Positions 42,219-51,036 of a stretch of DNA of 52,870 nt are shown here, piece by piece. Source of the stretch: Lachnospiraceae bacterium (GTDB lineage Bacteria; Bacillota; Clostridia; Lachnospirales; Lachnospiraceae); assembly GCA_017617395.1 (NCBI GenBank), contig JAFZWG010000056.1, positions 1-52,870 of the forward strand, read 5' to 3'. The notes below the pieces were generated by a model. It was not told the origin of the DNA and made no database searches. It worked only from the letters and a program-made list of their open reading frames with translations. Each line of letters starts with the position of its first letter. The first letter of the stretch is position 1. Both the position numbers and the translations under genes were made by a program.

Positions 42219-43677
42219 CCGCTTCACCGCCTTTCAGGTCCTTGATTCTATAATAATCCGCCATCTTCACATTCAGTTTCACATAAGAATCCGCTTTTCG
42301 GTTGCTCACCCGCTCGAGGAGCACACAGCTTTCGACATGCACGCTGCCGGGGAACTGATCGACCGGCTGCACGCGCTCAAGGCGGTAGCCTTCGGCACAC
42401 AGGATCTTGAGGTCGCGAGCGAGCGTCGCGGGGTCGCAGGAGACGTAAACGATACGCGAAGGCGCCATCGCGAGCATGGTCGTGAGAAGCTTCTCGTCGC
42501 AGCCCTTACGGGGCGGATCGACGACGATCACGTCCGCGCCGATCGCGGGGTTCTCCTTCACTAGCTGCGGGAACACCTCCTCGGCAGCTCCCACGTAAAA
42601 TTCCGCATTCGTAAGCCCGTTAATCCGGGCATTTTCCTTCGCGTTTTCGATGGCCTCGGGAACAATCTCGACGCCGTACACCTTCTTCGCCGCCTTCGCG
42701 AGGAAGAGGGAAATGGTGCCGATCCCGCAGTAGAGATCCCACACGGTTTCGTTGCCGGTGAGGCCCGCGTACGCAAGCGCCGTGTCATACAGAACCTTCG
42801 TCTGCACAGGGTTCACCTGGTAGAAGGACATCGGCGAGATCTCGAATCGCACGTCGCCGATGCAGTCGGTGACCGACGCCTTCCCGAACAACGGGATCAG
42901 CCGGTCTCCGAGAATGACATTGGTTTTCTCACGGTTGACGTTGAGGCAAAGCCCGACTACGCCGGGAACCGTCTTTAAATGCTCCCACAAAAACTCGGGC
43001 TTCGGGATCTTCGTGCCGTTCACGACAAGGCAAACCACGATCTCGCCGGTCGCAAAACCCTTGCGCATCAATACGTGGCGCACAAGTCCCCGCCCGGTCT
43101 CCTCGTCGTACGGCTTTGCGCCGCTCTCCGTGAGGTACTCGCGTACCGCCGAGAGAATCTCCTCATGGCCGGGCCAGAGCATTCCGCACAATGCGGTCGG
43201 CACGATGCGGTGGCTGTGGCCTGCGTAGAAGCCGAGAACCGGCTCCGCTGCGCCGCCCTTGCCGACGGCCGTCCCAACCGGGAACTGGCCCTTGTTGCGG
43301 TACGCGCGGGGCTCATCCATGCCGATGATCGGCTGCACGGCGATGTCCGTGAAGCCGCCGATCCGGCGGATGCAGTCCTCCACTTTTTTCTGCTTCAGTG
43401 CCAACTGGGATTCGTACGCAAGGTAAGAGAGCTGGCAGCCGCCGCAGGAGCCCGCCACGGGGCACTCAGGCGTGACGCGGCCGGGCGCGGGAGTGATAAT
43501 CTCCTCCGCCTTCGCAATCGCGTACGTCTTTTTGGCCTTCAGTATGCGGGCGCGGACAGTGTCGCCCGGAACCGCACGAGACACAAAAAGAGTGAACCCG
43601 TCGACATGACCGATTCCCTCTCCCGTGTCACTGATATCTTCGATTGTTACCGGAACGATCTGATTCTTACTAAACAC
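42211..43677 (-). CDS. rlmCD: 23S rRNA (uracil-C5)-methyltransferase, RlmD/RlmCD type
   Basis: 488 residues. TRAM domain (about 1-60), iron-sulphur cysteines Cys72, Cys78, Cys81 and candidate Cys102 (ECPVAGSCGGCQLSYLAY), AdoMet motifs WDLYCGIGTISLFLA and VVDPPRKGCDEKLL, and catalytic Cys414 in VYVSCDPATLARDL. Methylates C5 of uracil in 23S rRNA; sites U747/U1939 follow from the Firmicute family, not from this sequence. GTG start with GAAAGGGTGAG. A C-terminal extension of about 30 residues follows HVESCVLLERV. Confidence 0.93.
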   Translation of the reverse strand: MFSKNQIVPVTIEDISDTGEGIGHVDGFTLFVSRAVPGDTVRARILKAKKTYAIAKAEEIITPAPGRVTPECPVAGSCGGCQLSYLAYESQLALKQKKVEDCIRRIGGFTDIAVQPIIGMDEPRAYRNKGQFPVGTAVGKGGAAEPVLGFYAGHSHRIVPTALCGMLWPGHEEILSAVREYLTESGAKPYDEETGRGLVRHVLMRKGFATGEIVVCLVVNGTKIPKPEFLWEHLKTVPGVVGLCLNVNREKTNVILGDRLIPLFGKASVTDCIGDVRFEISPMSFYQVNPVQTKVLYDTALAYAGLTGNETVWDLYCGIGTISLFLAKAAKKVYGVEIVPEAIENAKENARINGLTNAEFYVGAAEEVFPQLVKENPAIGADVIVVDPPRKGCDEKLLTTMLAMAPSRIVYVSCDPATLARDLKILCAEGYRLERVQPVDQFPGSVHVESCVLLERVSNRKADSYVKLNVKMADYYRIKDLKGGEADG

Positions 43678-43724
43678 AACTCACCCTTTCCGGCCGGTTA
43701 ACCAGATTGTATTTTGCGAAATGA

Positions 43725-44669
43725 TCACACTTCCGTGATGCGGATGTTGGACTCCAGAAGGCGCTGGAACCCGAGCCACCCGTTCACCGCGGTCGAACTG
43801 CCGTCGCGCATCAGCTCGCGGAGCGTCTCCATCTTCGCATCCAGATTGTCCGCCATCGACAGCGCAAGCGCCTCGCACAATGCGGGCTTCTTCGGCGAGC
43901 CGAACTCAAGCTCCCCGTGGTGCGCCAGAATGCAATGCTTCAGCTCCGCAGCGAGCGTCTTCGGGAAGCCCGGAATCGCCTCGATCTTGCGGCCGACCAT
44001 CTCGGCGCCCATGTAGATGTGGCCGAGGAGATTGCCCTCGTCGGTGTAATCATTTTCCGGGAACTCCGAGAGTTCCTTGAGCTTGCCGATGTCGTGGAAC
44101 ATCGCGGCCGTCACCAGAAGGTCGCGGTTTAAGATCGGGTACTGCTTTGCGTAGAACTCGCACACCTGCGTCACGCTTAAGGTGTGCTCCAGCAGTCCGC
44201 CGATAAATGCATGGTGAACGCTCTTCGCCGCCGAATGCTTGCGGAACAGCGACAGAAACGCCTTATTCTCGAAAAATTCACCCAGCAGCTGCTTTAAGTG
44301 CGGGTTGGAAACCGACGCTGCGATGGCACGGATGTCCTTGAGCATTGCCTCGACATCCTTCTCGGTGCACGGCATGTAGTCGTCCACGTCGTACTCGCCC
44401 TCGTCCGCCTTGCGAACGCGCGTGATCTTCAGTTGCAGCGCGCCCTGGAAGGATGTGGCCTCGGCGTCCACCTTGATGTAGTCCATCGCCTCAAAATGCG
44501 CGATGCCGCTGCCGAGCTCCCAGATCTTGGCGTCCGCCGTGCCGGTCTTGTCCTGCAGCGTGAGCGCCATATAGCTCTTGCCGGCCTTGGTTTTCAGGGT
44601 CTGAACCTGCTTGCACAGGTAGATTTCCGAGAAGACCTCGCCTTCCCGCAACTCACTGATATACCGCAT
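43725..44669 (-). CDS. yhaM: YhaM family 3'-5' exoribonuclease
   Basis: 314 residues, normal size. N-terminal OB fold (about 10-90; MALTLQDKTGTADAKIWELG), then an HD domain with HHAFIGGLLEHT, FHDIGKL (His192-Asp193), GHIYMGAEMV, LAHHGELEFGS and ALSMADNLDAKME, which bind a divalent metal. The family trims 3' ends of RNA and also acts on DNA. GAGGACG precedes the ATG. It lies 24 bases after the dead HtrA-like gene. Confidence 0.92.
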   Translation of the reverse strand: MRYISELREGEVFSEIYLCKQVQTLKTKAGKSYMALTLQDKTGTADAKIWELGSGIAHFEAMDYIKVDAEATSFQGALQLKITRVRKADEGEYDVDDYMPCTEKDVEAMLKDIRAIAASVSNPHLKQLLGEFFENKAFLSLFRKHSAAKSVHHAFIGGLLEHTLSVTQVCEFYAKQYPILNRDLLVTAAMFHDIGKLKELSEFPENDYTDEGNLLGHIYMGAEMVGRKIEAIPGFPKTLAAELKHCILAHHGELEFGSPKKPALCEALALSMADNLDAKMETLRELMRDGSSTAVNGWLGFQRLLESNIRITEV

Positions 44670-44693
44670 GTATCGTCCTCGCTTCCTGCTGTA

Positions 44694-45977
44694 TTATTCC
44701 TTCGTGATCGTAACATCGATCGTCTCTTCCTTGCCGCCGCGCAGATACGTCACGCGCATCTTGCCGACGCCCGCCTCCCGGCGCAAGATCCGGTTGAAAT
44801 CACTTATGTAGTAGATCGTCTCATCCTGCACCGCCAGGATCGTATCGCCCTTGCGGAAGCCCGCCGTATCGGCCGGCGTGTCCTCGCAGATCTCCGTGAT
44901 GCGGATGCCGCCCTTGATGCCCTCGCGCTTGCGAACCGCCGAGGAGAGCTCCGTAAAATAAGCCCCGAAGACCGGCGTCTTGTCGTTGTTCAGCAGATCG
45001 TTCAGTGTGGCTGTCAGGCTCTTGTCGATCGCGATGGCGCGCAGGCAATTACCGGTGTCAAAATCCTCGCTCAGAATACCGACCACCTCGCCTGCGGCGT
45101 TGACCAGAACACCGAATGCGTTTTCATGGCGCACCATGTTCGTCTGCATCAGACCGAGCGAATTGTCGCGGATGTAGATCGGCTCGCTGTCGCCGTTGAT
45201 CAGACCGAAATCCACCGACCAGCCGGTTCCGTTCACGCAGCCGATGGCAACGACCGCGGATCCCATGTCCGCCGACTTGCCGTCGCCGAGCTTGACCTTT
45301 CCGATGGATTTGCGGTCAACCTCCGCCATGCCCTTGCCGGACACGGCAATCACTGCAAGATGCAGCTCACGATTGCGCTTCACGATGCGCGCCGTTCCCT
45401 CGGCACCGTTCGAGAACGTCGCAACGATCTCGTCGTATTTGCCGTCGAGCTCCTCGTCGCGAACTAAAAGAAGATACTCCGTGCCGTTCTCTTCGATGAC
45501 GACGCCGAAGAACGTTCTTCCCTCCGCAGTCTTCTGTCCGAAGACCGGATCCGAGGTGTACGTCACCGCGGACACTTCCGCAAAGCACGGGCGATACGCC
45601 CTGGCCGTCTTGCGGACTCCCGTGTAGATCGCCTCGATGTCGGCAAATGCCGTCGGGTCGATCTGGATCTCCGACTGATCCGGCGTGGGCGTTGCCGACC
45701 CTCCGTCACTCGGACGCACATCGACCGGTCTCTTGTTGTCCTCAAGGTTGTCCAGGACTCCGCTGGTGATGCGGTAGACGACCGAGGCGATGATGCCGAA
45801 CAGGGCGGCACAGAAGATTACCGTGAGCGCCAGGGTGAGCATTTTCCGACGGCGGATGCTGCGGTTCTGGGGGAGCTGCTCCTCCTTGATGAAGCCGTAG
45901 CTGTCGGCCGCGTTGTCATCCGATGTATCGAAGATGGATTTGCCCTTTTTGGTTGATCGATTGAATAACTTTCCCAT
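44694..45977 (-). CDS. HtrA-like PDZ protein, catalytically dead
   Basis: 427 residues: cytosolic N-terminus, one transmembrane helix (46-69), a Thr/Pro-poor linker, a trypsin-like domain of HtrA type (about 130-320) and a PDZ domain (about 335-425; GIRITEICEDTPADTAGFRKGDTILAVQDE). The HtrA GNSGGPLVN reads ENAFGVLVN (Ser replaced by Ala287), DLAV reads HLAV (His206), and the catalytic-His region reads LLLVRDEEL. All three catalytic residues are gone while the fold and PDZ domain remain, so it probably binds rather than cleaves. Downstream of the histidine kinase. Confidence 0.85.
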   Translation of the reverse strand: MGKLFNRSTKKGKSIFDTSDDNAADSYGFIKEEQLPQNRSIRRRKMLTLALTVIFCAALFGIIASVVYRITSGVLDNLEDNKRPVDVRPSDGGSATPTPDQSEIQIDPTAFADIEAIYTGVRKTARAYRPCFAEVSAVTYTSDPVFGQKTAEGRTFFGVVIEENGTEYLLLVRDEELDGKYDEIVATFSNGAEGTARIVKRNRELHLAVIAVSGKGMAEVDRKSIGKVKLGDGKSADMGSAVVAIGCVNGTGWSVDFGLINGDSEPIYIRDNSLGLMQTNMVRHENAFGVLVNAAGEVVGILSEDFDTGNCLRAIAIDKSLTATLNDLLNNDKTPVFGAYFTELSSAVRKREGIKGGIRITEICEDTPADTAGFRKGDTILAVQDETIYYISDFNRILRREAGVGKMRVTYLRGGKEETIDVTITKE

Positions 45978-45994
45978 TTTCCGACTCCTCTCCG

Positions 45995-47389
45995 TCAGCT
46001 TTCCGCCTTCGCAAGGCTGAACACGAACTCCGTGCCCACGCCTTCCGTGCTGCTGACTTTGATGTTCTCATTGTGCGCGGCGATGATCTGCTTCGTGATG
46101 GAAAGGCCGAGGCCCGTTCCTCGCTTGTCCTTGCCGCGCGAGAGGTCGGTCTTGTAAAACCGCTCCCAAACCTTGCTGATGCTCTCCTTCGGAATGCCGA
46201 TACCGGTGTCGCGCACGGAGACGAGAACCTTCTCGCGGCGCTCCATCACGGTGATGTAGATCATTCCGTCGGGGTGGCTGAATTTGATGGCGTTGTCGAT
46301 CAGGTTGTGAACGACCTGCTGAATCTTGCCCTTGTCCGCGTAGACGATCAGCGTGTTCTCCGGGAAGGAAAGACGGATCTTAAGATTCTTCTGGGAGCAT
46401 TTGCCCTCGAAGGTCTGCGCCGACTGCTTGAGCATCTTGGTGATATCGAAACTGGTGAACGACAGATGAACGCCCTTGTTCTCGAAATTGCTGAGGTCGA
46501 GAAGGTCGTTCGTGAGGTTCGCCAGTCGGTCGGTCTCAAACAAAATGATATTTAAATACTTGCCCTGAATCTCGTACGGGATCGTGCCGTCCTTAATCGC
46601 CTCCGCGTAGCCCTTGATGGACGTAAGCGGCGAGCGGAAGTCGTGGCTTATGTTCGCGATGAAGTTCTTCTGATACTCCACCAGGTTCGCGTGCTGATCC
46701 GCCAGCAGATGCACGGCGTTCGCCAGATCGCGGTATTCGTCGCGGGACTTGATGTTGATCTCGTGGTCAAATTCACCGTTGGTGTAGTGCAGAACCGCGT
46801 CGCGGATGATGCGCACATTTTTCGTGTGATATTCGGCGAAGAAGAACCAGAACAGAAATCCGAGCGCCAGGAATCCGAGCGCCGTCAGGTTGATGCGTCG
46901 GAGCACACCGCTCACATCCTCGCGCACGAGATCCCACGACTCGCTGACGACGACGTAGCCCCACAGGTCCGTGCCCGAGGCGACGGCATCCACGGCGAGC
47001 CCGCGGTCGCCCTCGTAAAGCGCCTCCAGCTCCTTCTTCTCGTTCCAGTTCGCATTGAGGACATCGTGCGGAACGATCTTGTCGACCGTCTGTGCCTCCG
47101 TCGAGATCAGAATGCGGCCCTCCTCGCTGACGATCCAGACCTCAAATCCGGTCATCTCGTGAACCGCACGCATCTGAAGCGCGAACTGATCTTTCGTCAG
47201 CCCCGCGTTTCTGCTCTCGCGAACGTACTCGCGCGAAATCAGCCGACTCTCTTCCGTGAGACGGCTCTTGTGCTTCTGCGAGTACTTCCGCGTCACGTAG
47301 ATGCGGCCGACGACGTTGATGAGGACGCCGACCAGAACCACGGTCGCTACGAGAGTAATCAAGTATTTTTGCCAAATCTTGTTCTTCAT
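45995..47389 (-). CDS. sensor histidine kinase
   Basis: 464 residues: transmembrane helix 9-27, an extracellular sensor domain (about 30-165), a second helix (about 169-186), HAMP (about 188-240), HisKA with FIANISHDFRSPLTS (phosphorylated His249), and HATPase with NLIDNAIKFSHPDG, VRDTGIGIPKESISKVWERFYK and RGTGLGLSI. The sensor has no PAS domain by eye. The start is seven bases after the response-regulator stop. The regulator-kinase-HtrA-like order recalls WalRK loci, but the kinase lacks the PAS typical of WalK. Confidence 0.92.
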   Translation of the reverse strand: MKNKIWQKYLITLVATVVLVGVLINVVGRIYVTRKYSQKHKSRLTEESRLISREYVRESRNAGLTKDQFALQMRAVHEMTGFEVWIVSEEGRILISTEAQTVDKIVPHDVLNANWNEKKELEALYEGDRGLAVDAVASGTDLWGYVVVSESWDLVREDVSGVLRRINLTALGFLALGFLFWFFFAEYHTKNVRIIRDAVLHYTNGEFDHEINIKSRDEYRDLANAVHLLADQHANLVEYQKNFIANISHDFRSPLTSIKGYAEAIKDGTIPYEIQGKYLNIILFETDRLANLTNDLLDLSNFENKGVHLSFTSFDITKMLKQSAQTFEGKCSQKNLKIRLSFPENTLIVYADKGKIQQVVHNLIDNAIKFSHPDGMIYITVMERREKVLVSVRDTGIGIPKESISKVWERFYKTDLSRGKDKRGTGLGLSITKQIIAAHNENIKVSSTEGVGTEFVFSLAKAES

Positions 47390-47396
47390 GTGTCGG

Positions 47397-48125
47397 TTAT
47401 ACCTGGTTTCTCACTTCGAATTTGTAGCCGATGCCCCAGACCGTGGAGAGTCTCCACTCCTCATGGTCCTTCAACTTCTCGCGAAGACGCTTGATGTGCA
47501 CGTCGACCGTACGCGTCTCGCCCTGGTACTCATAGCCCCAGATTCGCTCCAGAAGCTGCTCTCTGGTGAACACCTGGTTCGGATGCGACGCAAGGTAGTA
47601 GAGAAGCTCGAATTCCTTCGGCGGCATCTCCAGCTTGTGTCCGCAATACGTAACATCGTAGTAGGTCTGGTTGATGACGAGGTCCGTGTACGTCACGAAC
47701 TCGCCCTTCTCCTCCGCGGCCTGCTTGACGGCCGGCGCCGCCTCCGCGGGCTCGCTTCTGAAGCGGCGAAGCACCGCCTTCACGCGCGCCACCAGCTCCT
47801 TCGCGTCGAACGGCTTCATGATGTAGTCGTCCGCGCCGAGCTCCAGGCCGAGAACCTTGTCGAAGATCTCGCCCTTCGCCGAGAGCATGATGATCGGGAC
47901 ATCCGACTGCTTGCGGATGCGCCGGCACACCTCGTAGCCGTCGATGCCCGGAAGCATCAGATCGAGCAATACGAGGTTCGGCTGAAACTGGTCAAACTGC
48001 TTCACCGCCTCCTCGCCGTCCCCGACGATGCACGTCTCATAACACTCCTTCGTCAGATACAGCGCGATCAATTCCGCGATGTTGTAATCGTCGTCCACGA
48101 TCAGAATCTTTTGTTTCTCCGCCAT
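47397..48125 (-). CDS. OmpR-family response regulator
   Basis: 242 residues. Receiver with acidic pocket DDDYN, phosphoacceptor Asp55 in LVLLDLMLPGIDG and Lys in MKPFDAKEL; linker with Ala/Glu-rich stretch (about 120-145); C-terminal winged helix (LPPKEFELLYYLASHPNQVFTREQLLERIW, TRTVDVHIKRLREKL). AAAGGAG precedes the ATG. It is the cognate regulator of the adjacent kinase; targets unknown. Confidence 0.95.
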   Translation of the reverse strand: MAEKQKILIVDDDYNIAELIALYLTKECYETCIVGDGEEAVKQFDQFQPNLVLLDLMLPGIDGYEVCRRIRKQSDVPIIMLSAKGEIFDKVLGLELGADDYIMKPFDAKELVARVKAVLRRFRSEPAEAAPAVKQAAEEKGEFVTYTDLVINQTYYDVTYCGHKLEMPPKEFELLYYLASHPNQVFTREQLLERIWGYEYQGETRTVDVHIKRLREKLKDHEEWRLSTVWGIGYKFEVRNQV

Positions 48126-48159
48126 GGTCGCTCCTTTCTCCTCTCCCGGGATGGCCGGG

Positions 48160-50523
48160 TTACTTAAACTCCACGTCCGTCGAGCCGTAGTCCGGCGAGA
48201 CGGTGATACCCTTTACGTACTTCAGTCTCTTGCAATGGTTGTGCACGGCGGTGCGCAGCGCGCCCGTGCCGCGTCCGTGGATGACCGTGACCTTCGGCAG
48301 ATGCGCGAGGTACGCGTCGTCCAGATACTTATCAAGCTCCGCCAGCGCCTCATCCACGCGAAGTCCCACCAGGTTGATGTCAGGGTGGATGGTCATGCTC
48401 TTCGCGCCGGTCGAAACCTTCACGCCTGCGGTGCCCTTGGTCTCCTCGGGCTCCTCGAGCTTCGCGAGGTCGGAGATATTCACCTTCGACTGCAGAATGC
48501 CCATCGTGACGAAGCACTCGCCCTTCTCGTTCGGCAGCGTGTGGATCGTGCCCTTTAAGTTCATGCTGAGCACCATGACCGAATCGCCGATCTTGAAGTC
48601 CGAGGCCTTGTGCTGCTTCGCGGGCCGGTTGACCTGCTTCGGCTGCGACATATGCTCCTCCAGGGAGCTGATCTTCTCGCGCGTCTTGCGGCGCTCATTT
48701 TCCAAATCCGCCGAGGACACGTGCGACTCGAGCTTGCGGACTCTTCGGATGGACTCGTCGGCGTACGACTTCGCCTCCTCGAGCGTCTCGAGCGCCTCCT
48801 CGCGGGCTTTTCTTAAGATATCCTCGCGCTTTGCGGCGATCTCCTCGGTCTTCTTCTCCCACTCGGCGCGCATCGCCTCCGCGGCTCTGCGGTCCTCGCG
48901 GGCCCGGAGAAGCTCGCCCTCCATCGCGCGGCGCTTGTCCTCGAGGTCCGTGATCACGTCCTCAAAATTCTTGTCCGACTCGCCGACGAGCGTCTCCGCC
49001 TCATCGATGATCGTGTCCGAAAGCCCCAGCTTCTTCGAGATGGCAAATGCATTGCTCTTGCCGGGAATGCCCATCAACAGCCGGTACGTCGGCTGCAGCG
49101 ACTCCACGTCGAACTCGCAGCAGGCGTTCATCACGCCCTCCGTGCGCAGCGCAAAGAGCTTGAGCTCCGCGTAGTGCGTCGTTGCGATCGTGCGGATATC
49201 GAAGCGGTGCAGATGAAGCAGGATCGCCGTTGCCAGCGCCGCGCCCTCGGTCGGGTCCGTGCCGGCGCCGAGCTCGTCGAACAACACGAGCGAATCCTCG
49301 TCCGCCTCCGCTAAAATCTTCACCGTATTGGTCATGTGCGAGGAAAATGTACTGAGCGACTGCTCGATGCTCTGCTCGTCGCCGATGTCGGCGTACACCT
49401 CGCGGAAAAATCCCATCTCCGTTCCCGATTTTGCGGGGATCGGAAGTCCTGCCTGCGCCATCATCGTGAACAGGCCGACCGTCTTGAGCGTTACCGTCTT
49501 ACCGCCGGTGTTCGGGCCGGTGATGACGATCATCGAAGGGTCCTCGCCGAGCGCGATATCGATCGGCACGACCTTCTTATCCGGGATCAGCGGGTGACGA
49601 CCCTGGATGATCCGGATCGTGCGGTTGTCCGTAAAGATCGGACGGTTTCCGCGGATCGCGCGGCCGAACATGGCTCTTGCAAAGATCAGATCGAGCTCCG
49701 CGAGGCACTCCCCGTTGTAGCGAAGCTCGGGCACCTGCGGCGCGATCATCTCCGAGAGAGCCGCCAGCACCTTCTGAATCTCCTCCTGCTCCGCGATCGC
49801 AAGCTCGCGAAGCTCGTTGTTTAACTTGACAACCTCCATCGGCTCGATGAAGGACGTCGATCCCGATGCCGACTGGTCGTGGACCATGCCGGCAATCTGG
49901 TTTTTATACTCACTCTTGTAGGGAAGACAGTATCTTCCGTCGCGCTGCGTGATCAGCGCATCCTGCAGAAGTCCCTGCGCCGACGCCTGCGCCAGCAGCG
50001 CGCCCATGCGCTCGTGGATCTTGTCATTGGCCGCCTTGATCTTGCGGCGCACGCTCCGAAGGCCCGAGCTCGCATCGTCCGCGATCTCCTCCTCCGAGAG
50101 GATGCAGCGGTTGATCTCGCGGCACAGCTCCGGAAGCGTCTCCAACAGCTCAAACCGCTCTGTCAGCGAATCCTGCGGCGCGTCCTCGCCGCGCGTTCCG
50201 GTCGTGCCGTACTGCTTCACGCGCTGCGTCGCCGTCAGGATTGAACCGATTCGCAAAAGCTCCGGCGCCGTCAGGCAACCGCCGTGCTGCAATCGCACCA
50301 GGCTCTCGCCGATGTCGCCGATGCCGCCGAAGGAAAGGCTTCCCTTTCGGTCGATTCGGCGCGTCGCGTCCTCGGCCTGCAGCTGCAACAGGTCCGCGTC
50401 CTCCTTCGTTCCGGCGGGCATCAACTTGCCTGCCGCCTCCCGGCCGAGCGTTGAGCCGGTGTAGTGTATCAACATTTCGCGTATCCGGTCGAACTCGAGT
50501 ACGCGAACCGCCCTTTCATTCAT
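48160..50523 (-). CDS. mutS2: MutS2 endonuclease
   Basis: 787 residues, normal length. MutS-core region (about 130-330), ATPase with Walker A GPNTGGKT (336-343) and Walker B DELGAGTDPTEGAAL, long coiled coil (about 510-640, acting as the lever), and a C-terminal Smr domain with LVGLRVDEALAELDKYLDDA and VIHGRGTGALRTAVHNHCK; the HGRGTG is the nuclease motif. MutS2 limits recombination and, in some Firmicutes, rescues stalled ribosomes. No mismatch-recognition domain. Preceded by AAGGAG. Confidence 0.95.
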   Translation of the reverse strand: MNERAVRVLEFDRIREMLIHYTGSTLGREAAGKLMPAGTKEDADLLQLQAEDATRRIDRKGSLSFGGIGDIGESLVRLQHGGCLTAPELLRIGSILTATQRVKQYGTTGTRGEDAPQDSLTERFELLETLPELCREINRCILSEEEIADDASSGLRSVRRKIKAANDKIHERMGALLAQASAQGLLQDALITQRDGRYCLPYKSEYKNQIAGMVHDQSASGSTSFIEPMEVVKLNNELRELAIAEQEEIQKVLAALSEMIAPQVPELRYNGECLAELDLIFARAMFGRAIRGNRPIFTDNRTIRIIQGRHPLIPDKKVVPIDIALGEDPSMIVITGPNTGGKTVTLKTVGLFTMMAQAGLPIPAKSGTEMGFFREVYADIGDEQSIEQSLSTFSSHMTNTVKILAEADEDSLVLFDELGAGTDPTEGAALATAILLHLHRFDIRTIATTHYAELKLFALRTEGVMNACCEFDVESLQPTYRLLMGIPGKSNAFAISKKLGLSDTIIDEAETLVGESDKNFEDVITDLEDKRRAMEGELLRAREDRRAAEAMRAEWEKKTEEIAAKREDILRKAREEALETLEEAKSYADESIRRVRKLESHVSSADLENERRKTREKISSLEEHMSQPKQVNRPAKQHKASDFKIGDSVMVLSMNLKGTIHTLPNEKGECFVTMGILQSKVNISDLAKLEEPEETKGTAGVKVSTGAKSMTIHPDINLVGLRVDEALAELDKYLDDAYLAHLPKVTVIHGRGTGALRTAVHNHCKRLKYVKGITVSPDYGSTDVEFK

Positions 50524-50536
50524 TTTCGTTCTCCTT

Positions 50537-51034
50537 CTAATCGCTCCACTTCAGGCGGTGGAGTTCGCCCTTCATCTTCATCCCCTCGAAATCCTGCTGG
50601 CGCAGCGCCTCGTAGGCCACGATCGCCACGGCATTGCTTAAATTCAGGGAGCGCATTTCGCCGACCATCGGGATGCGGACGCACGTGTCCTCGTGGTCCT
50701 TCAAAATCTCTTCCGGAATGCCGGCACTCTCCTTGCCGAACATGATGTAGCAATCGGATTCGTAGGCGGCCTGCGTGTAGACCTTACGGCCCTTCGTGGT
50801 CGCATAGTAAATCTTTGCGGCAGGATTTTTCGAGAGAAAATCCTCATAGTTTTCGTACACCGTCACGTCGAGCTCCGACCAGTAGTCGAGCCCCGCGCGC
50901 TTTAACTGCTTCTCGTCGAGCGAGAAGCCGAGCGGCTTGATCAGGTGCAGGCGCATGCCCGCCGCCGCACAGGTGCGGCCGATATTGCCGGTATTCTGCG
51001 GAATCTCCGGCTCATGCAACACGATGTTGATCAT
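50537..51034 (-). CDS. trmL: tRNA (cytidine(34)-2'-O)-methyltransferase
   Basis: 165 residues. SPOUT motifs: NIVLHEPEIPQNTGNIGRTCAAAG, MFGKESAGIPEEIL and LNLSNAVAIVAYEALRQ. Uses AdoMet to methylate the wobble ribose of tRNA-Leu. Starts two bases after the aminotransferase stop, so they are one operon. Confidence 0.93.
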   Translation of the reverse strand: MINIVLHEPEIPQNTGNIGRTCAAAGMRLHLIKPLGFSLDEKQLKRAGLDYWSELDVTVYENYEDFLSKNPAAKIYYATTKGRKVYTQAAYESDCYIMFGKESAGIPEEILKDHEDTCVRIPMVGEMRSLNLSNAVAIVAYEALRQQDFEGMKMKGELHRLKWSD

Positions 51035-51036
51035 AC

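Noticed and set aside
45995-48125. WalRK two-component system
   Set aside because: The order regulator, kinase, HtrA-like protein is suggestive, but the kinase lacks a visible PAS domain and the usual YycH/YycI/YycJ genes are absent.
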